From Chthonomonas sp. UBA2017 (GTDB lineage: Bacteria > Armatimonadota > Fimbriimonadia > Fimbriimonadales > Fimbriimonadaceae), in contig DDCB01000044.1 of assembly GCA_002335425.1 (NCBI GenBank), positions 1 through 64,000 of the forward strand: a DNA stretch of 64,000 bases, given 5' to 3'. Shown piece after piece: positions 26,050 to 35,202 of this stretch; position 1 is the stretch's first letter, and the number at the start of each line of letters is the position of its first letter. Under the pieces are notes generated by a model, which was given only the letters and a program-made list of their open reading frames with translations, was not told the origin of the DNA and did no database searches. Position numbers and translations under genes: made by a program.

Positions 26050-26913
26050 TCAGGTCGCTTCGTCGGACTCAGAAGCCCATTTCCAGAGCCGAGCCAAGTT
26101 CACTTCATGCTGGGTCTCGGCATCGGGAGTTTCTAAGAGAATGGGGACGCCAAAGAACCGCTCGTCTGCCATCAGACATTCGAACGCCGTCGGCCCGATT
26201 TCACCTTCGCCCAGGTGCTCGTGTCGATCCACTCGGGAGCCGAGCGGCTTCTTCGAGTCGTTGCAGTGAATGGCGCCCAGCCGGTCGAATCCGACGATCC
26301 GTCCCAAGGCGTCCATGGTCTGCTCGTAGGCTTCTCTCGTTCGCAAGTCGTAGCCAGCGGCAAAGATGTGGCAGGTGTCGAGGCAGATTCCTAGCTGCGA
26401 CGGAGCGCGTGTTAGGTCTAAGATTTTGGCCAAATGCTCAAATTTGTAATTAAGTGAGGACCCTTGACCTGCCGTGGTCTCCATCAAAATGGTGACCGAC
26501 GAGGGGGCCTCGGTCAGCAAGGTGAGGACCTCGTCCGCGACGAGCTGAAGGCCGACGTCTTCGCCTTGACCGAGGTGCGATCCCATGTGCGAGACGACTT
26601 GTGGTACGCCGAGTTCGTGACATCGCTGCATCTCGCCGAGGAGGGCGCGGCGGCTCTTTTCACGACCTTCGGGGGTCGGGTGGGCCAAGTTGATCAGATA
26701 GCTGTCATGACTGACGACTTGTTGAATGTTGCTCGCGGCCCAGGTGTCTCGAAAAAGCTGAACCTTGGCGGGATCGAGCGGCTTCGAGGCCCACTGCTGA
26801 GGACTGTGAGTGAAGATCTGAATGGCGGTGCAGCCAATCTCTTGTCCACGCTCCAGCGCCTTGTGCAGTCCTCCCGCCGTCGGCATATGGGCGCCCAAAA
26901 GTCGGGCCGTCAT
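26050..26913 (-). CDS. nfo: endonuclease IV (AP endonuclease)
   Basis: A 287-residue TIM-barrel AP endonuclease that cuts 5' of abasic sites in base-excision repair. Zinc ligands are seen in 'VVSHDSYLINLA', 'VSHMGSHLG', 'LMETTAGQG', 'GICLDTCHIFAAGYD', 'AIHCNDSKKPLGSRVDRHEHLGEG' (shown in part) and 'ILLETPD'. Its ATG overlaps the stop of the SLBB gene (ATGA), an unexpected pairing of DNA repair with polysaccharide export that may just reflect gene packing. Confidence 0.93.
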   Translation of the reverse strand: MTARLLGAHMPTAGGLHKALERGQEIGCTAIQIFTHSPQQWASKPLDPAKVQLFRDTWAASNIQQVVSHDSYLINLAHPTPEGREKSRRALLGEMQRCHELGVPQVVSHMGSHLGQGEDVGLQLVADEVLTLLTEAPSSVTILMETTAGQGSSLNYKFEHLAKILDLTRAPSQLGICLDTCHIFAAGYDLRTREAYEQTMDALGRIVGFDRLGAIHCNDSKKPLGSRVDRHEHLGEGEIGPTAFECLMADERFFGVPILLETPDAETQHEVNLARLWKWASESDEAT

Positions 26914-28307
26914 CGGCGGAAAAAGGCCTCGATGAGGAGAGCGCTGGAGAGAATCTGAGATAAACTCGAAAACGTGACCCCTTTGGGTTCGCCAAAGAGC
27001 AAGATGTCGCCCGATTTCAGGAGGGGATTCGCCTCAATTTTGCCGTCTTTTAGGAACTCATCCAGGTTCACTTGTTGGACCGCGTAGGTGCCGTCTGGCC
27101 CGGGCCGAGCGATGGCGACTCGGCGGAGACTTCCTCGCGATTCGAGCCCGCCCGCCAAGGCCAAGGCGTCTGCGACGCGAAGGGTTTGTCCGAGCGGGAT
27201 CGGGACGCGCCCGGGCTTTTGGACGGTGCCGAGCACGAGTACTGCGTCTTCGTTGGGTCGCACGTAGATGACGTCTCCGTCTTCAAGAGGGGGCGGGGCG
27301 ATCGAGGAGTCGAGAATCGACTGAGACGCATCCACGACCCGGGCTTGGCCCCGTCGAATCACGACTACCGACCGGATGGAACCCTCTGGAAGGACCCCTT
27401 CGGCCGCAGCCAAGGCCCCCAACACGCCGAGCTTTTGACGAACAACGAACTCGCCTGGCTTTTGAACAAATCCCAGAACGGAGACCCGGGCCGTCGGTTG
27501 AGCGGCGAGGGTGATGGTATCTCCCGCTTCGAGAACGATCGGCAATGAATCAGGGCTGGGGCGAAGGGCGTATTCAGAGACCGAGGGCCCTCGGCGAAGA
27601 AGGACAACATAATCGCCGTCGGCCCGGGCCTCGCTCTCGGATGAACCCGAGGCCGCCAGGCCGCCCGCTTGAGCGATGGCTTGATAAAGATCGGTGCCCA
27701 CGGGGACCCGCAGCAGACCGGGCCGGGTAGCCGAACCGAGAACCCATATCTTGATTTCGGGCTTTCGAACCAGGGTGACCACGTCGTCGCGCTCCAACGG
27801 CTCATCGGCAATTTGTCCGGCGAGGAGCCGAGCGAGATCGATTTCTTGGACGGAGCCTTGACGCAGAAGCTGAATTTGGTACTCATCACGGGGTTCGGCG
27901 AGCGGACCGCTGGAACTGAGCACCTGACGTAGAGTCAGGCCTGGGACCCACGCGACCGGTCCGGCGCTCCGTTCGGAAAACCCGACAACATAGACGAGGG
28001 CCGGTCGGAGCGACTTGAGCGTGACCCGAACCCGGGGCTGGCGCAAGACCGGGGCGAGAGCCTGAACCACGGCGGATTCGACTTGCGAGAGGGTTTTCCC
28101 GGCGGCGACCACTTGGCCAAAGCCTTTGCCTCGAAGGGTGCCGTCGTGCAAGACGGGAAAGTCTCCGCTCCACTCTTCGGCATTGATAATGGCGATGTGG
28201 ACCACGTCCCCGACGGCTAGTGTCTGAGCTGTCGCCGGGGTCTGGGCAGAGGCCAGGGAAAGGAGCCACCCCACGAGTCCGAAAATCCAAATCCAGCGCG
28301 CGTTCAC
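26910..28307 (-). CDS. SLBB-domain polysaccharide export protein
   Basis: A 465-residue protein with a signal peptide to about residue 21. An N-terminal polysaccharide export (Wza/PES) domain follows, recognised by LAVGDVVHIAI..., then at least three SLBB repeats ('VYVVGFSERSAGPVAW', 'VSVLGFVQKPGEFVV', 'VLVLGTVQKPGRVPI'). A C-terminal hydrophobic helix (SQILSSALLIEAFF) may span the outer membrane. It probably forms or gates an outer-membrane sugar-polymer channel. Other export genes (Wzc, Wzx) are not adjacent. Divergent from the pilin at 28422. Confidence 0.8.
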   Translation of the reverse strand: MNARWIWIFGLVGWLLSLASAQTPATAQTLAVGDVVHIAIINAEEWSGDFPVLHDGTLRGKGFGQVVAAGKTLSQVESAVVQALAPVLRQPRVRVTLKSLRPALVYVVGFSERSAGPVAWVPGLTLRQVLSSSGPLAEPRDEYQIQLLRQGSVQEIDLARLLAGQIADEPLERDDVVTLVRKPEIKIWVLGSATRPGLLRVPVGTDLYQAIAQAGGLAASGSSESEARADGDYVVLLRRGPSVSEYALRPSPDSLPIVLEAGDTITLAAQPTARVSVLGFVQKPGEFVVRQKLGVLGALAAAEGVLPEGSIRSVVVIRRGQARVVDASQSILDSSIAPPPLEDGDVIYVRPNEDAVLVLGTVQKPGRVPIPLGQTLRVADALALAGGLESRGSLRRVAIARPGPDGTYAVQQVNLDEFLKDGKIEANPLLKSGDILLFGEPKGVTFSSLSQILSSALLIEAFFRR

Positions 28308-28421
28308 AGTTGAGTTTCAGACGATGCGGGCTCGTCGAAAGAACGGGGTCGAGCTCGACAATTTTTAAGAGCTCCTTAATTAACCCCGGCTTAATGCCGA
28401 TTCCCGCCAGAATTCCCGAAT

Positions 28422-29294
28422 ATGACGAGACCTCCCCGGAAATCGGCGTTTACCTTGATCGAATTACTGGTGGTGATTGCGATCATTGCGATCCTCGCGG
28501 CCATTCTGTTTCCGGTGTTTGCGCGCGCCAAAGCAGCGGCCCAGCAGACGGCTTGCCTGAACAATCTGAAGCAGCTCGGGGCGGCGATGATGCTGTACGT
28601 CACGGACAACAACGAGCACTTTCCCTCGGACGGAACGGACGAAGCGGATTGGGGGAAGGACTACTGGCCGTTCTTGATCGCTCGCTATGTCGGAACCAAG
28701 GCGCCAAACAACATCCAGCGAGGGGCCGGCGGGAACGTCTTTCACTGCGCGATGAACCCGGCTCGGCAAGTGGTTTCGGACGATTATGACAACAAGTACG
28801 GACTCGATGGGGAGTTTCCGGCGACGGCTTGGGGATTGCAACGGTCTCCGGACGGTGCTTTTCGGTTCTTTAGTAGCTATGCGATCAATGAGCATCTTTG
28901 CGACCAGGCTGGGACCTCGGTGGGAGCCGTCATTTCGGGAGACAAAGAAGGCCCCCAGTTTGCTCGATGGGAAGTTCCGGCCAAGAACTTTATGTTCCTC
29001 GAAGGGAGCAAGACCGAGCTCGAAGGGGATGAATTGATCTCGGGGTCGGTGGGTGCCGACAAGAGCTCTTGGCGGCCCAACTTGTGGCAAGGCATCAGCT
29101 TCCCGCACAACAACGGCCTCAACATTGTTTATCTCGACACCAGTGCGCGGTGGAAGCGCGTCGTGTTCAAGAACAACGATTTCACAGTTCGGACAAACTG
29201 GGTGTTTCCTCCGGGGTCGAACTCAGGGGGTCTCAACGACTGCGGGCCATGGACGGCCCCAGCATACGACGACGAAAACTGTCCCCCGCACTAG
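28422..29294 (+). CDS. large prepilin-like protein (H-X9-DG type)
   Basis: A prepilin of 290 residues. The leader and helix (FTLIELLVVIAIIAILAAIL at residues 10-29) match the pilin at 10181-11149 residue for residue, and 'FPVFARAK' follows in both. The body has 'NLKQLGAAMMLYVTDNNEHFPSDG', typical of DUF1559-like pseudopilins, and a C-terminal Asn/Gly/Pro-rich end. It is probably processed by a prepilin peptidase and held in the inner membrane or a pseudopilus. No Shine-Dalgarno is seen. The next gene, acs, is 66 bases downstream. Confidence 0.78.
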   Translation: MTRPPRKSAFTLIELLVVIAIIAILAAILFPVFARAKAAAQQTACLNNLKQLGAAMMLYVTDNNEHFPSDGTDEADWGKDYWPFLIARYVGTKAPNNIQRGAGGNVFHCAMNPARQVVSDDYDNKYGLDGEFPATAWGLQRSPDGAFRFFSSYAINEHLCDQAGTSVGAVISGDKEGPQFARWEVPAKNFMFLEGSKTELEGDELISGSVGADKSSWRPNLWQGISFPHNNGLNIVYLDTSARWKRVVFKNNDFTVRTNWVFPPGSNSGGLNDCGPWTAPAYDDENCPPH

Positions 29295-29360
29295 GCGTCG
29301 CGCGGTCGTTGATCTCATCCGGTATTCTCGTCGGGCAAATCCCCTCCGAGCCGATGCGTT

Positions 29361-31388
29361 ATGTCCGACACTCTCGATACTCTGCTTTCTGAATCTCGTC
29401 ACTTTCCGCCGTCCGCCGAGTTCACGTCTTCGGCAAGAGTGAGTGATCCTGACATCTATGACCAGGCTCTCGCGGACTCCTTGGCCTATTGGGAAGGGTG
29501 GGCGAAGAAGCTCGACTGGTTCGAGCCTTGGCAAGAGGTCCTGCATTGGGAACTTCCGCACGCCCAGTGGTTCGTCGGGGGCAAGCTGAACGCCTGCTAC
29601 AACTGTGTGGACCGCCATGTCGTTCAAGGGCGAGGGGACCGAGTCGCCATCGTCTGGGAAGGGGAACCCGGCGACGTTCAAACGATCACGTACGCCGAAC
29701 TCCAAAAGTCGGTGGCCCAGATTGCCAACGCGCTGAAGCAGCTCGGTGTGAGGAAAGGCGACCGAGTTTGCATCTACATGCCGATGGTGCCGGAGCTTGC
29801 GATGACGATGCTCGCGTGCGCCCGAATGGGAGCGGCCCACAGCGTCGTTTTTGGCGGATTTAGCGCTGAGTCTCTGCAAGAACGCACGAACGATGCCCAG
29901 GCGAAGGTAATCGTCACCGCGGATGGGGGTTGGCGTCGCGGCGGCATCGTCCCCCTGAAAGCGATTACCGACCAGGCACTCCGGTTGGGCTGCCCAAGCG
30001 TTCAGCACGTGCTGATGCTGGAGCGAGCCGGACCCGAGGGCACCTGGACGCAAGGGCTTGCGACTCCCAGTTATGATCGAGGCGAGTGGGTCGAAGGCCG
30101 AGACGTCGCTTGGCGAGAGATCGTGCCCACCCAATCGACGGAGTGCCCTTGTGAGCCGATGGACAGCGAAGACTTGCTCTTCATTCTCTATACGAGCGGG
30201 TCGACGGGCAAGCCCAAAGGCATCGTTCACACGACCGGCGGTTACTTGACCGGCGTCTATGCGACCACTCAGTGGGTCTTTGATCTTCAAGATTCCGATC
30301 TCTTTTGGTGCACCGCTGATTGCGGGTGGGTGACCGGGCATAGCTATGTGGTGTACGGGCCGCTCGCGAATGCGGCGAAGATCTTGATGTACGAAGGCGC
30401 TCCGGATACGCCGTCCAAGGATCGGTTTTGGAAGATCATCGAAAAGCACCAGGTGACCATTCTCTACACCGCGCCGACGGCCATACGAACGTTTATGAAG
30501 TGGGGAGAAGAGTGGCCGCAGGGATGCAATCTGAGCAGCCTTCGACTCTTGGGTTCAGTCGGAGAACCGATCAACCCCGAAGCTTGGATCTGGTACCACG
30601 AGAATATCGGGCGGGGACGTTGTCCGATCGTGGATACTTGGTGGCAGACTGAAACGGGACATATTATGATCAGCCCGTTGCCGGGGATCACCACGACCAA
30701 ACCGGGGTCGGCGACTCGACCTTTTCCGGGCATCGAGGCTGTGATCGTGGACGAGCAAGGGGTCGACCTTTCGACTCAGCACCTCGCCGAGGTTCGAGCA
30801 GGCACGGCGACGGGAGATTGCGGCGGCATTTTGGCGATCAAGCGACCCTGGCCCGGGATGCTACGCGGGATTTTTGGCGATCCTGAGCGCTACAAGGCGA
30901 CGTACTGGTCGCGCTTTGACGGGATGTACTTCCCCGGCGACGGGGCGAAGCTGGATTCCGAAGGTTATTTTTGGCTCTTGGGCCGGGTGGATGACATCAT
31001 GCTGGTGGCGGGTCACAACATCAGCACGATGGAGGTCGAGTCGGCCCTCGTGGATCATCCGGCGGTGGCGGAGGCGGCGGTCATCGGCAAGCAAGACGCG
31101 ATCAAGGGGCAGGGAATCGCTGCCTTTGTGATTATCAAAGCTGACGTCGAGTCTCAAGATGGATTGGTCGAGGAGCTCCGGAAGCACGTCGCCGCAAAAA
31201 TCGGTGCGATTGCTCGGCCCGATGTGATCTATTTGTGTGCGGACTTGCCCAAAACTCGCTCAGGAAAGATCATGCGTCGACTCCTGCGCGATGTTGCAGA
31301 AGGGCGAGCGCTCGGCGACACCACGACCTTGGCGGATGCGAGCGTCGTGGCGTCTCTGAAAGAGCAGTACGAAAGCCTGGAGGGTTAG
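29361..31388 (+). CDS. acs: acetyl-CoA synthetase
   Basis: A 675-residue AMP-forming acyl-CoA ligase that activates acetate. The core motif YTSGSTGKPKG is at 277-287, followed by 'DTWWQTETGH', 'GRVDDIMLVAGHNIST' and the C-terminal acetylatable Lys in 'TRSGKIMRRLLRD'. Length and the WWQTETG acyl pocket fit acetyl- rather than long-chain-specific enzymes. The stop overlaps that of glgA (TTAG). Confidence 0.95.
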   Translation: MSDTLDTLLSESRHFPPSAEFTSSARVSDPDIYDQALADSLAYWEGWAKKLDWFEPWQEVLHWELPHAQWFVGGKLNACYNCVDRHVVQGRGDRVAIVWEGEPGDVQTITYAELQKSVAQIANALKQLGVRKGDRVCIYMPMVPELAMTMLACARMGAAHSVVFGGFSAESLQERTNDAQAKVIVTADGGWRRGGIVPLKAITDQALRLGCPSVQHVLMLERAGPEGTWTQGLATPSYDRGEWVEGRDVAWREIVPTQSTECPCEPMDSEDLLFILYTSGSTGKPKGIVHTTGGYLTGVYATTQWVFDLQDSDLFWCTADCGWVTGHSYVVYGPLANAAKILMYEGAPDTPSKDRFWKIIEKHQVTILYTAPTAIRTFMKWGEEWPQGCNLSSLRLLGSVGEPINPEAWIWYHENIGRGRCPIVDTWWQTETGHIMISPLPGITTTKPGSATRPFPGIEAVIVDEQGVDLSTQHLAEVRAGTATGDCGGILAIKRPWPGMLRGIFGDPERYKATYWSRFDGMYFPGDGAKLDSEGYFWLLGRVDDIMLVAGHNISTMEVESALVDHPAVAEAAVIGKQDAIKGQGIAAFVIIKADVESQDGLVEELRKHVAAKIGAIARPDVIYLCADLPKTRSGKIMRRLLRDVAEGRALGDTTTLADASVVASLKEQYESLEG

Positions 31389-32839
31389 CCGACCGACACG
31401 GCGGCCGGTTTTCGCCGAGCTTGGCGGGCCTTTTCGTAGAGGTCTTCGTAGGCGGCGGCGCTCCGCGTCCAGCTAAAGTCGTCGGTCATGGCCGTTCGCA
31501 CCATCTCGGACCATCGGCTCGAATTCTGATAGGTCTGGACCGCATGGGCGCAGGCGATCATCAAGTCTCCGGTCGATTTGGCTTCGAAGACGAACCCGTT
31601 CCGGTCATGCTGAACCGAGTCGGCGAGTCCGCCGGTTTTTCGGACGATGGGGAGCGTCCCGTAGTGCATGGCGATCATCTGCCCCAGACCGCACGGCTCA
31701 AAGGCGCTGGGCATCAAGAATGCATCCGAGCCTGCATAGATGCGGTGAGCGAGCTCCTCGTCGAAGCGATCTGCCAGGACGACCCTGCCAGGGAATTTCT
31801 GGGCGAGTTCTTGGAAAGCGGCGGTGATGCTCAAATCGCCATGCCCGAGGACGACCAACGTCATCGGCAGATTGACTAGATGTTCGGCTGCGCGGGCGAT
31901 CAGGTCAAACCCTTTTTGCTCGCTGAGGCGACTGACCATCCCGACGATCGGCGCTCGATCAGGCACCTTGAGATCAAATTCTTGAATCAGCCATTCGCGA
32001 CACTTTGTCTTCCCTTTGAGGTTATCAGCCGAGTAGTGCGAAGTCAGGTGAGGGTCTGTCTCGGGATTCCAGTAATCGTAACTGATCCCATTGAGGATGC
32101 CTCGGAGGCGACCTTCCTCGGCCAGAAAACGCATCGGCCCATCAAGCCGGCAACCATATTCGGCGGTCTGAATCTCTCGGGCGTAGGTGGGTGAAACGGT
32201 GTTCACCTGGTCGCTGTAGATCGCTCCGGCTTTCAGGAAGTTGACCGCGCCAAAGGTCTCCAGCTGATGATAGTTGAAGAGCGCTTGCGGGAGGCCGACG
32301 GCGTCCAGAGTGTCGGGTCCAAACTCGCCTTGATAGGCAAGGTTATGGATGGTGAAAACGCATCCCGTCGAGTCCCACGCAGGGCCCCCTTGCTCACGAA
32401 TCAGAACGGGGAAGAAACCGGTGTGCCAGTCGTTCGCGTGGACAAGGTCCGGAATCCAGCCCTCTTCCTCGCAAACTCTCATCGCCGCTCGGGCGAGAAA
32501 GAGGTAGGCGTCTCGGCCGGGCGAGTAGAGTTGGGCGCTGTTGACACATCGGTCGAAGTGCCCAGAGCCGCCCAGGAGCCAATGCTCGACTCCGTTCGCA
32601 GTCATGGTCCAAAGTTCGCCGGTCTGATCGAATCCGGGGCGGATCGGCACCCGAATGCTTGGCTTGTGAAGTCTCGCCGCCCACTTGGGCTCTTGGGTGA
32701 TCATCGGATAGGCGGGCGTCACGACTCGGACCTCATGGCCCCGAGCCGCGAGGGCGGCGGGCAAGGAGCCCGCAACGTCTGCAAGCCCGCCGACTTTCGC
32801 CATGGGCGTGACTTCAACCGAAACAAAGAGAATTCGCAC
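31385..32839 (-). CDS. glgA: glycogen synthase (ADP-glucose type)
   Basis: A GT5 starch/glycogen synthase of 484 residues. It starts MRILFVSVEVTPMAKVGGLADV, containing the K-x-G-G-L ADP-glucose motif, and has 'HANDWHTGFFP' and the C-terminal 'MPSAFEPCGLGQMIAMHYGT' block with the catalytic Glu. It elongates alpha-1,4-glucan in the cytoplasm. glgB and glgC are not near. Divergent from uvrB. Confidence 0.93.
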   Translation of the reverse strand: MRILFVSVEVTPMAKVGGLADVAGSLPAALAARGHEVRVVTPAYPMITQEPKWAARLHKPSIRVPIRPGFDQTGELWTMTANGVEHWLLGGSGHFDRCVNSAQLYSPGRDAYLFLARAAMRVCEEEGWIPDLVHANDWHTGFFPVLIREQGGPAWDSTGCVFTIHNLAYQGEFGPDTLDAVGLPQALFNYHQLETFGAVNFLKAGAIYSDQVNTVSPTYAREIQTAEYGCRLDGPMRFLAEEGRLRGILNGISYDYWNPETDPHLTSHYSADNLKGKTKCREWLIQEFDLKVPDRAPIVGMVSRLSEQKGFDLIARAAEHLVNLPMTLVVLGHGDLSITAAFQELAQKFPGRVVLADRFDEELAHRIYAGSDAFLMPSAFEPCGLGQMIAMHYGTLPIVRKTGGLADSVQHDRNGFVFEAKSTGDLMIACAHAVQTYQNSSRWSEMVRTAMTDDFSWTRSAAAYEDLYEKARQARRKPAAVSVG

Positions 32840-32985
32840 GAAAATTGAGTCCTTGGGGGGATGACCAACGCCCCATCTCTAGCCATTGGTCCCGCGATAC
32901 GATACCTGAAGGGTCGCGGACTGAATTCCGGTTTTCTTGCCTGGGGCCCAAAATCGGCGGCAGAATCGGGGGACCGAAGAGTAGG

Positions 32986-35085
32986 ATGGAGAAGAAGCCC
33001 ATGATCGTTCAATTCGAAAATCCGTTCGAAATCGCCGCCGATTTTCAGCCCAAGGGGGATCAAGAGTCGGCCATTGCCGGGCTGTTGGACGGCTTGGAGA
33101 CTGGGTACCGGTTCCAGACCTTGCTGGGCGCGACCGGCACCGGAAAGACCTTCACGATGGCGAGTGTGATCGCCCGGGCTCAGCGGCCAGCGCTGGTGAT
33201 CGCCCACAACAAGACGTTGGCGGCTCAGCTTTGTCAGGAGTTTCGGGCCTTCTTTCCGGTGAATTCGGTTCAGTACTTCATCAGCTATTACGACTATTAC
33301 CAGCCGGAGGCGTACGTCCCGCAATCGGATCTTTATATCGAAAAGGATTCGAGCGTGAATGAGGAGATCGAGCGACTTCGTCACGCGGCGACCCAGGCGC
33401 TTTTGGAGCGGCGCGACGTCGTGGTGGTCGCCTCGGTGAGCTGCATCTACGGTCTCGGGTCTCCGGACACCTACGCAGAGAACGTCATTACCTTTGAAAA
33501 AGACGTCCCGCTGGACCTGGAGCAGGCATTGCAACAGCTCATCCGGATGCAATTCACCCGCAACGATATGGTGCTGGATCGCGGGACGTTTCGCGTGCGC
33601 GGAGATACGTTAGAAATTCAACCCAAGGACGAAGAGATCGTCACGCGAGTGGAGTTCTTTGGTGATGTCGTCGAGCGGATTCGACTTTTTGATCCCCTGA
33701 CTCAGGAGGTGCTTGATGAACCAACGAAAATTAGCATTTTTCCTGCGACGCACTATGTCACTCCGTGGGAAAGACTCGAAGGCGTCATTGAGCTGATCGA
33801 AGAAGAAACTAAGCAACAAGTTGAGTATTTTATCTCGCAGAACAAGCTCCTCGAAGCGCAAAGGTTGCGACAGCGAGTGGACTTTGATTTGGAAATGATG
33901 CGCGAGCTGGGGTATTGCAATGGGATTGAAAACTATTCCAGGTACTTCGATGGACGTGCGCCGGGGACGGCCCCCTATACATTGCTCGACTTTTTGCCAA
34001 GTCATGCGATTGTCTTTGTCGACGAAAGTCACGTCACGTTGCCACAGGTTCGAGCGATGTACAACGGAGATCGGCAGCGAAAATCAGTGCTCGTCGATTA
34101 CGGATTTCGCTTGCCCAGCGCGCTGGATAATCGCCCGCTCAAGTTCGACGAATTCCTTCAGCGGGTGCCTCAAGTCGTGTTCGTGAGTGCAACTCCGGGT
34201 CCTTTTGAAAAGGAGAATCAAGCTCAAGAGGTCCAGCAAATCATTCGCCCCACGTATCTGCTCGATCCGGAGATCGATGTTCGCCCGACCCATGGTCAGA
34301 TCGATGACCTGATCGGAGAGATCAGCCAGCGCGTGGCCAAAGGCCAGAGAACTTTGGTGACTACCTTAACCAAAAAGATGGCCGAGGATCTGACATCGTA
34401 TCTTCAAGATCTCAACATCAAAGTTCAGTACATTCATAGCAATGTTCACTCGTTGGAACGGCCCGAAATTCTTCGAGATCTGCGATTGGGTGTTTACGAC
34501 GTTGTCGTCGGAGTGAATTTGCTGCGAGAAGGTCTCGATCTGCCGGAAGTGACTCTCGTTGCGATCCTGGATGCGGATAAAGAAGGATTTCTCCGGTCGG
34601 AAACATCGCTCGTTCAGACGATTGGCCGCGCCGCACGAAATGTCGAAGGTCGCGTCATTATGTATGCCGATACGATGACGAAGTCGATGCGAAATGCCAT
34701 CGATGAAACGCAGCGCCGGCGAAAGATCCAGGCCGAATACAATGCGCGAAACGGAGTCGAGCCGACCACGGTTAAGAAAGAGGTTCGCGAGACCGTCCGC
34801 GCCTATGACGCCGTGGCGGAGATTATTGCGCAGTACTCTTCGGAGACCGCTGAAAAGCTTGACGCTGACGGCCAATCGCTTCGCCTGGAGGACATTCCGG
34901 TGCTGATCACGGCTCTGGAGAAAAAGATGAAAGACCTGGCCAAGGCGATGGAGTTCGAAAAAGCGGCAGAAGTACGCGACGAAATTGCCGATCTCAGGAA
35001 GTTACTCGGCACCGGGGAAGGCCAACTTGGTCGCGAAAAAAGAAAGAGGCCGCGAATGACAGGCCGTCCTGGCCGCCCGTCTTGA
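32986..35085 (+). CDS. uvrB: excinuclease ABC subunit B
   Basis: UvrB of 699 residues, the damage-verifying helicase-like subunit of nucleotide excision repair. Walker A GATGTGKT is at 48-55, the beta-hairpin region 'YYDYYQPEAYVPQSDLYIEKD' follows (first 20 residues relevant), then 'FVDESHVT', 'QTIGRAARN' and a C-terminal UVR domain ('LEKKMKDLAKAMEFEKAAEVRDEI' in part). The start is ATG 32986 or 33001, both near purine-rich sequence; the open frame back to 32845 is not protein-like. The C-terminal half is less GC-rich than its neighbours. Confidence 0.95.
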   Translation: MEKKPMIVQFENPFEIAADFQPKGDQESAIAGLLDGLETGYRFQTLLGATGTGKTFTMASVIARAQRPALVIAHNKTLAAQLCQEFRAFFPVNSVQYFISYYDYYQPEAYVPQSDLYIEKDSSVNEEIERLRHAATQALLERRDVVVVASVSCIYGLGSPDTYAENVITFEKDVPLDLEQALQQLIRMQFTRNDMVLDRGTFRVRGDTLEIQPKDEEIVTRVEFFGDVVERIRLFDPLTQEVLDEPTKISIFPATHYVTPWERLEGVIELIEEETKQQVEYFISQNKLLEAQRLRQRVDFDLEMMRELGYCNGIENYSRYFDGRAPGTAPYTLLDFLPSHAIVFVDESHVTLPQVRAMYNGDRQRKSVLVDYGFRLPSALDNRPLKFDEFLQRVPQVVFVSATPGPFEKENQAQEVQQIIRPTYLLDPEIDVRPTHGQIDDLIGEISQRVAKGQRTLVTTLTKKMAEDLTSYLQDLNIKVQYIHSNVHSLERPEILRDLRLGVYDVVVGVNLLREGLDLPEVTLVAILDADKEGFLRSETSLVQTIGRAARNVEGRVIMYADTMTKSMRNAIDETQRRRKIQAEYNARNGVEPTTVKKEVRETVRAYDAVAEIIAQYSSETAEKLDADGQSLRLEDIPVLITALEKKMKDLAKAMEFEKAAEVRDEIADLRKLLGTGEGQLGREKRKRPRMTGRPGRPS

Positions 35086-35202
35086 GAAAGACGTTTTGAG
35101 CCTGAATTGCCCCAAAACCTAAAGAACTGCTGATCTGCAACCGACACAGAAAACAGGTACGACCGTAGTTTTCGGGGTGCCGTTTGAGGAGAAGCAAACT
35201 TT

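Noticed and set aside
29223..30449. Minus-strand reading frame opposite acs
   Set aside because: Acs is unmistakable on the other strand; the mirror frame has no protein-like pattern.
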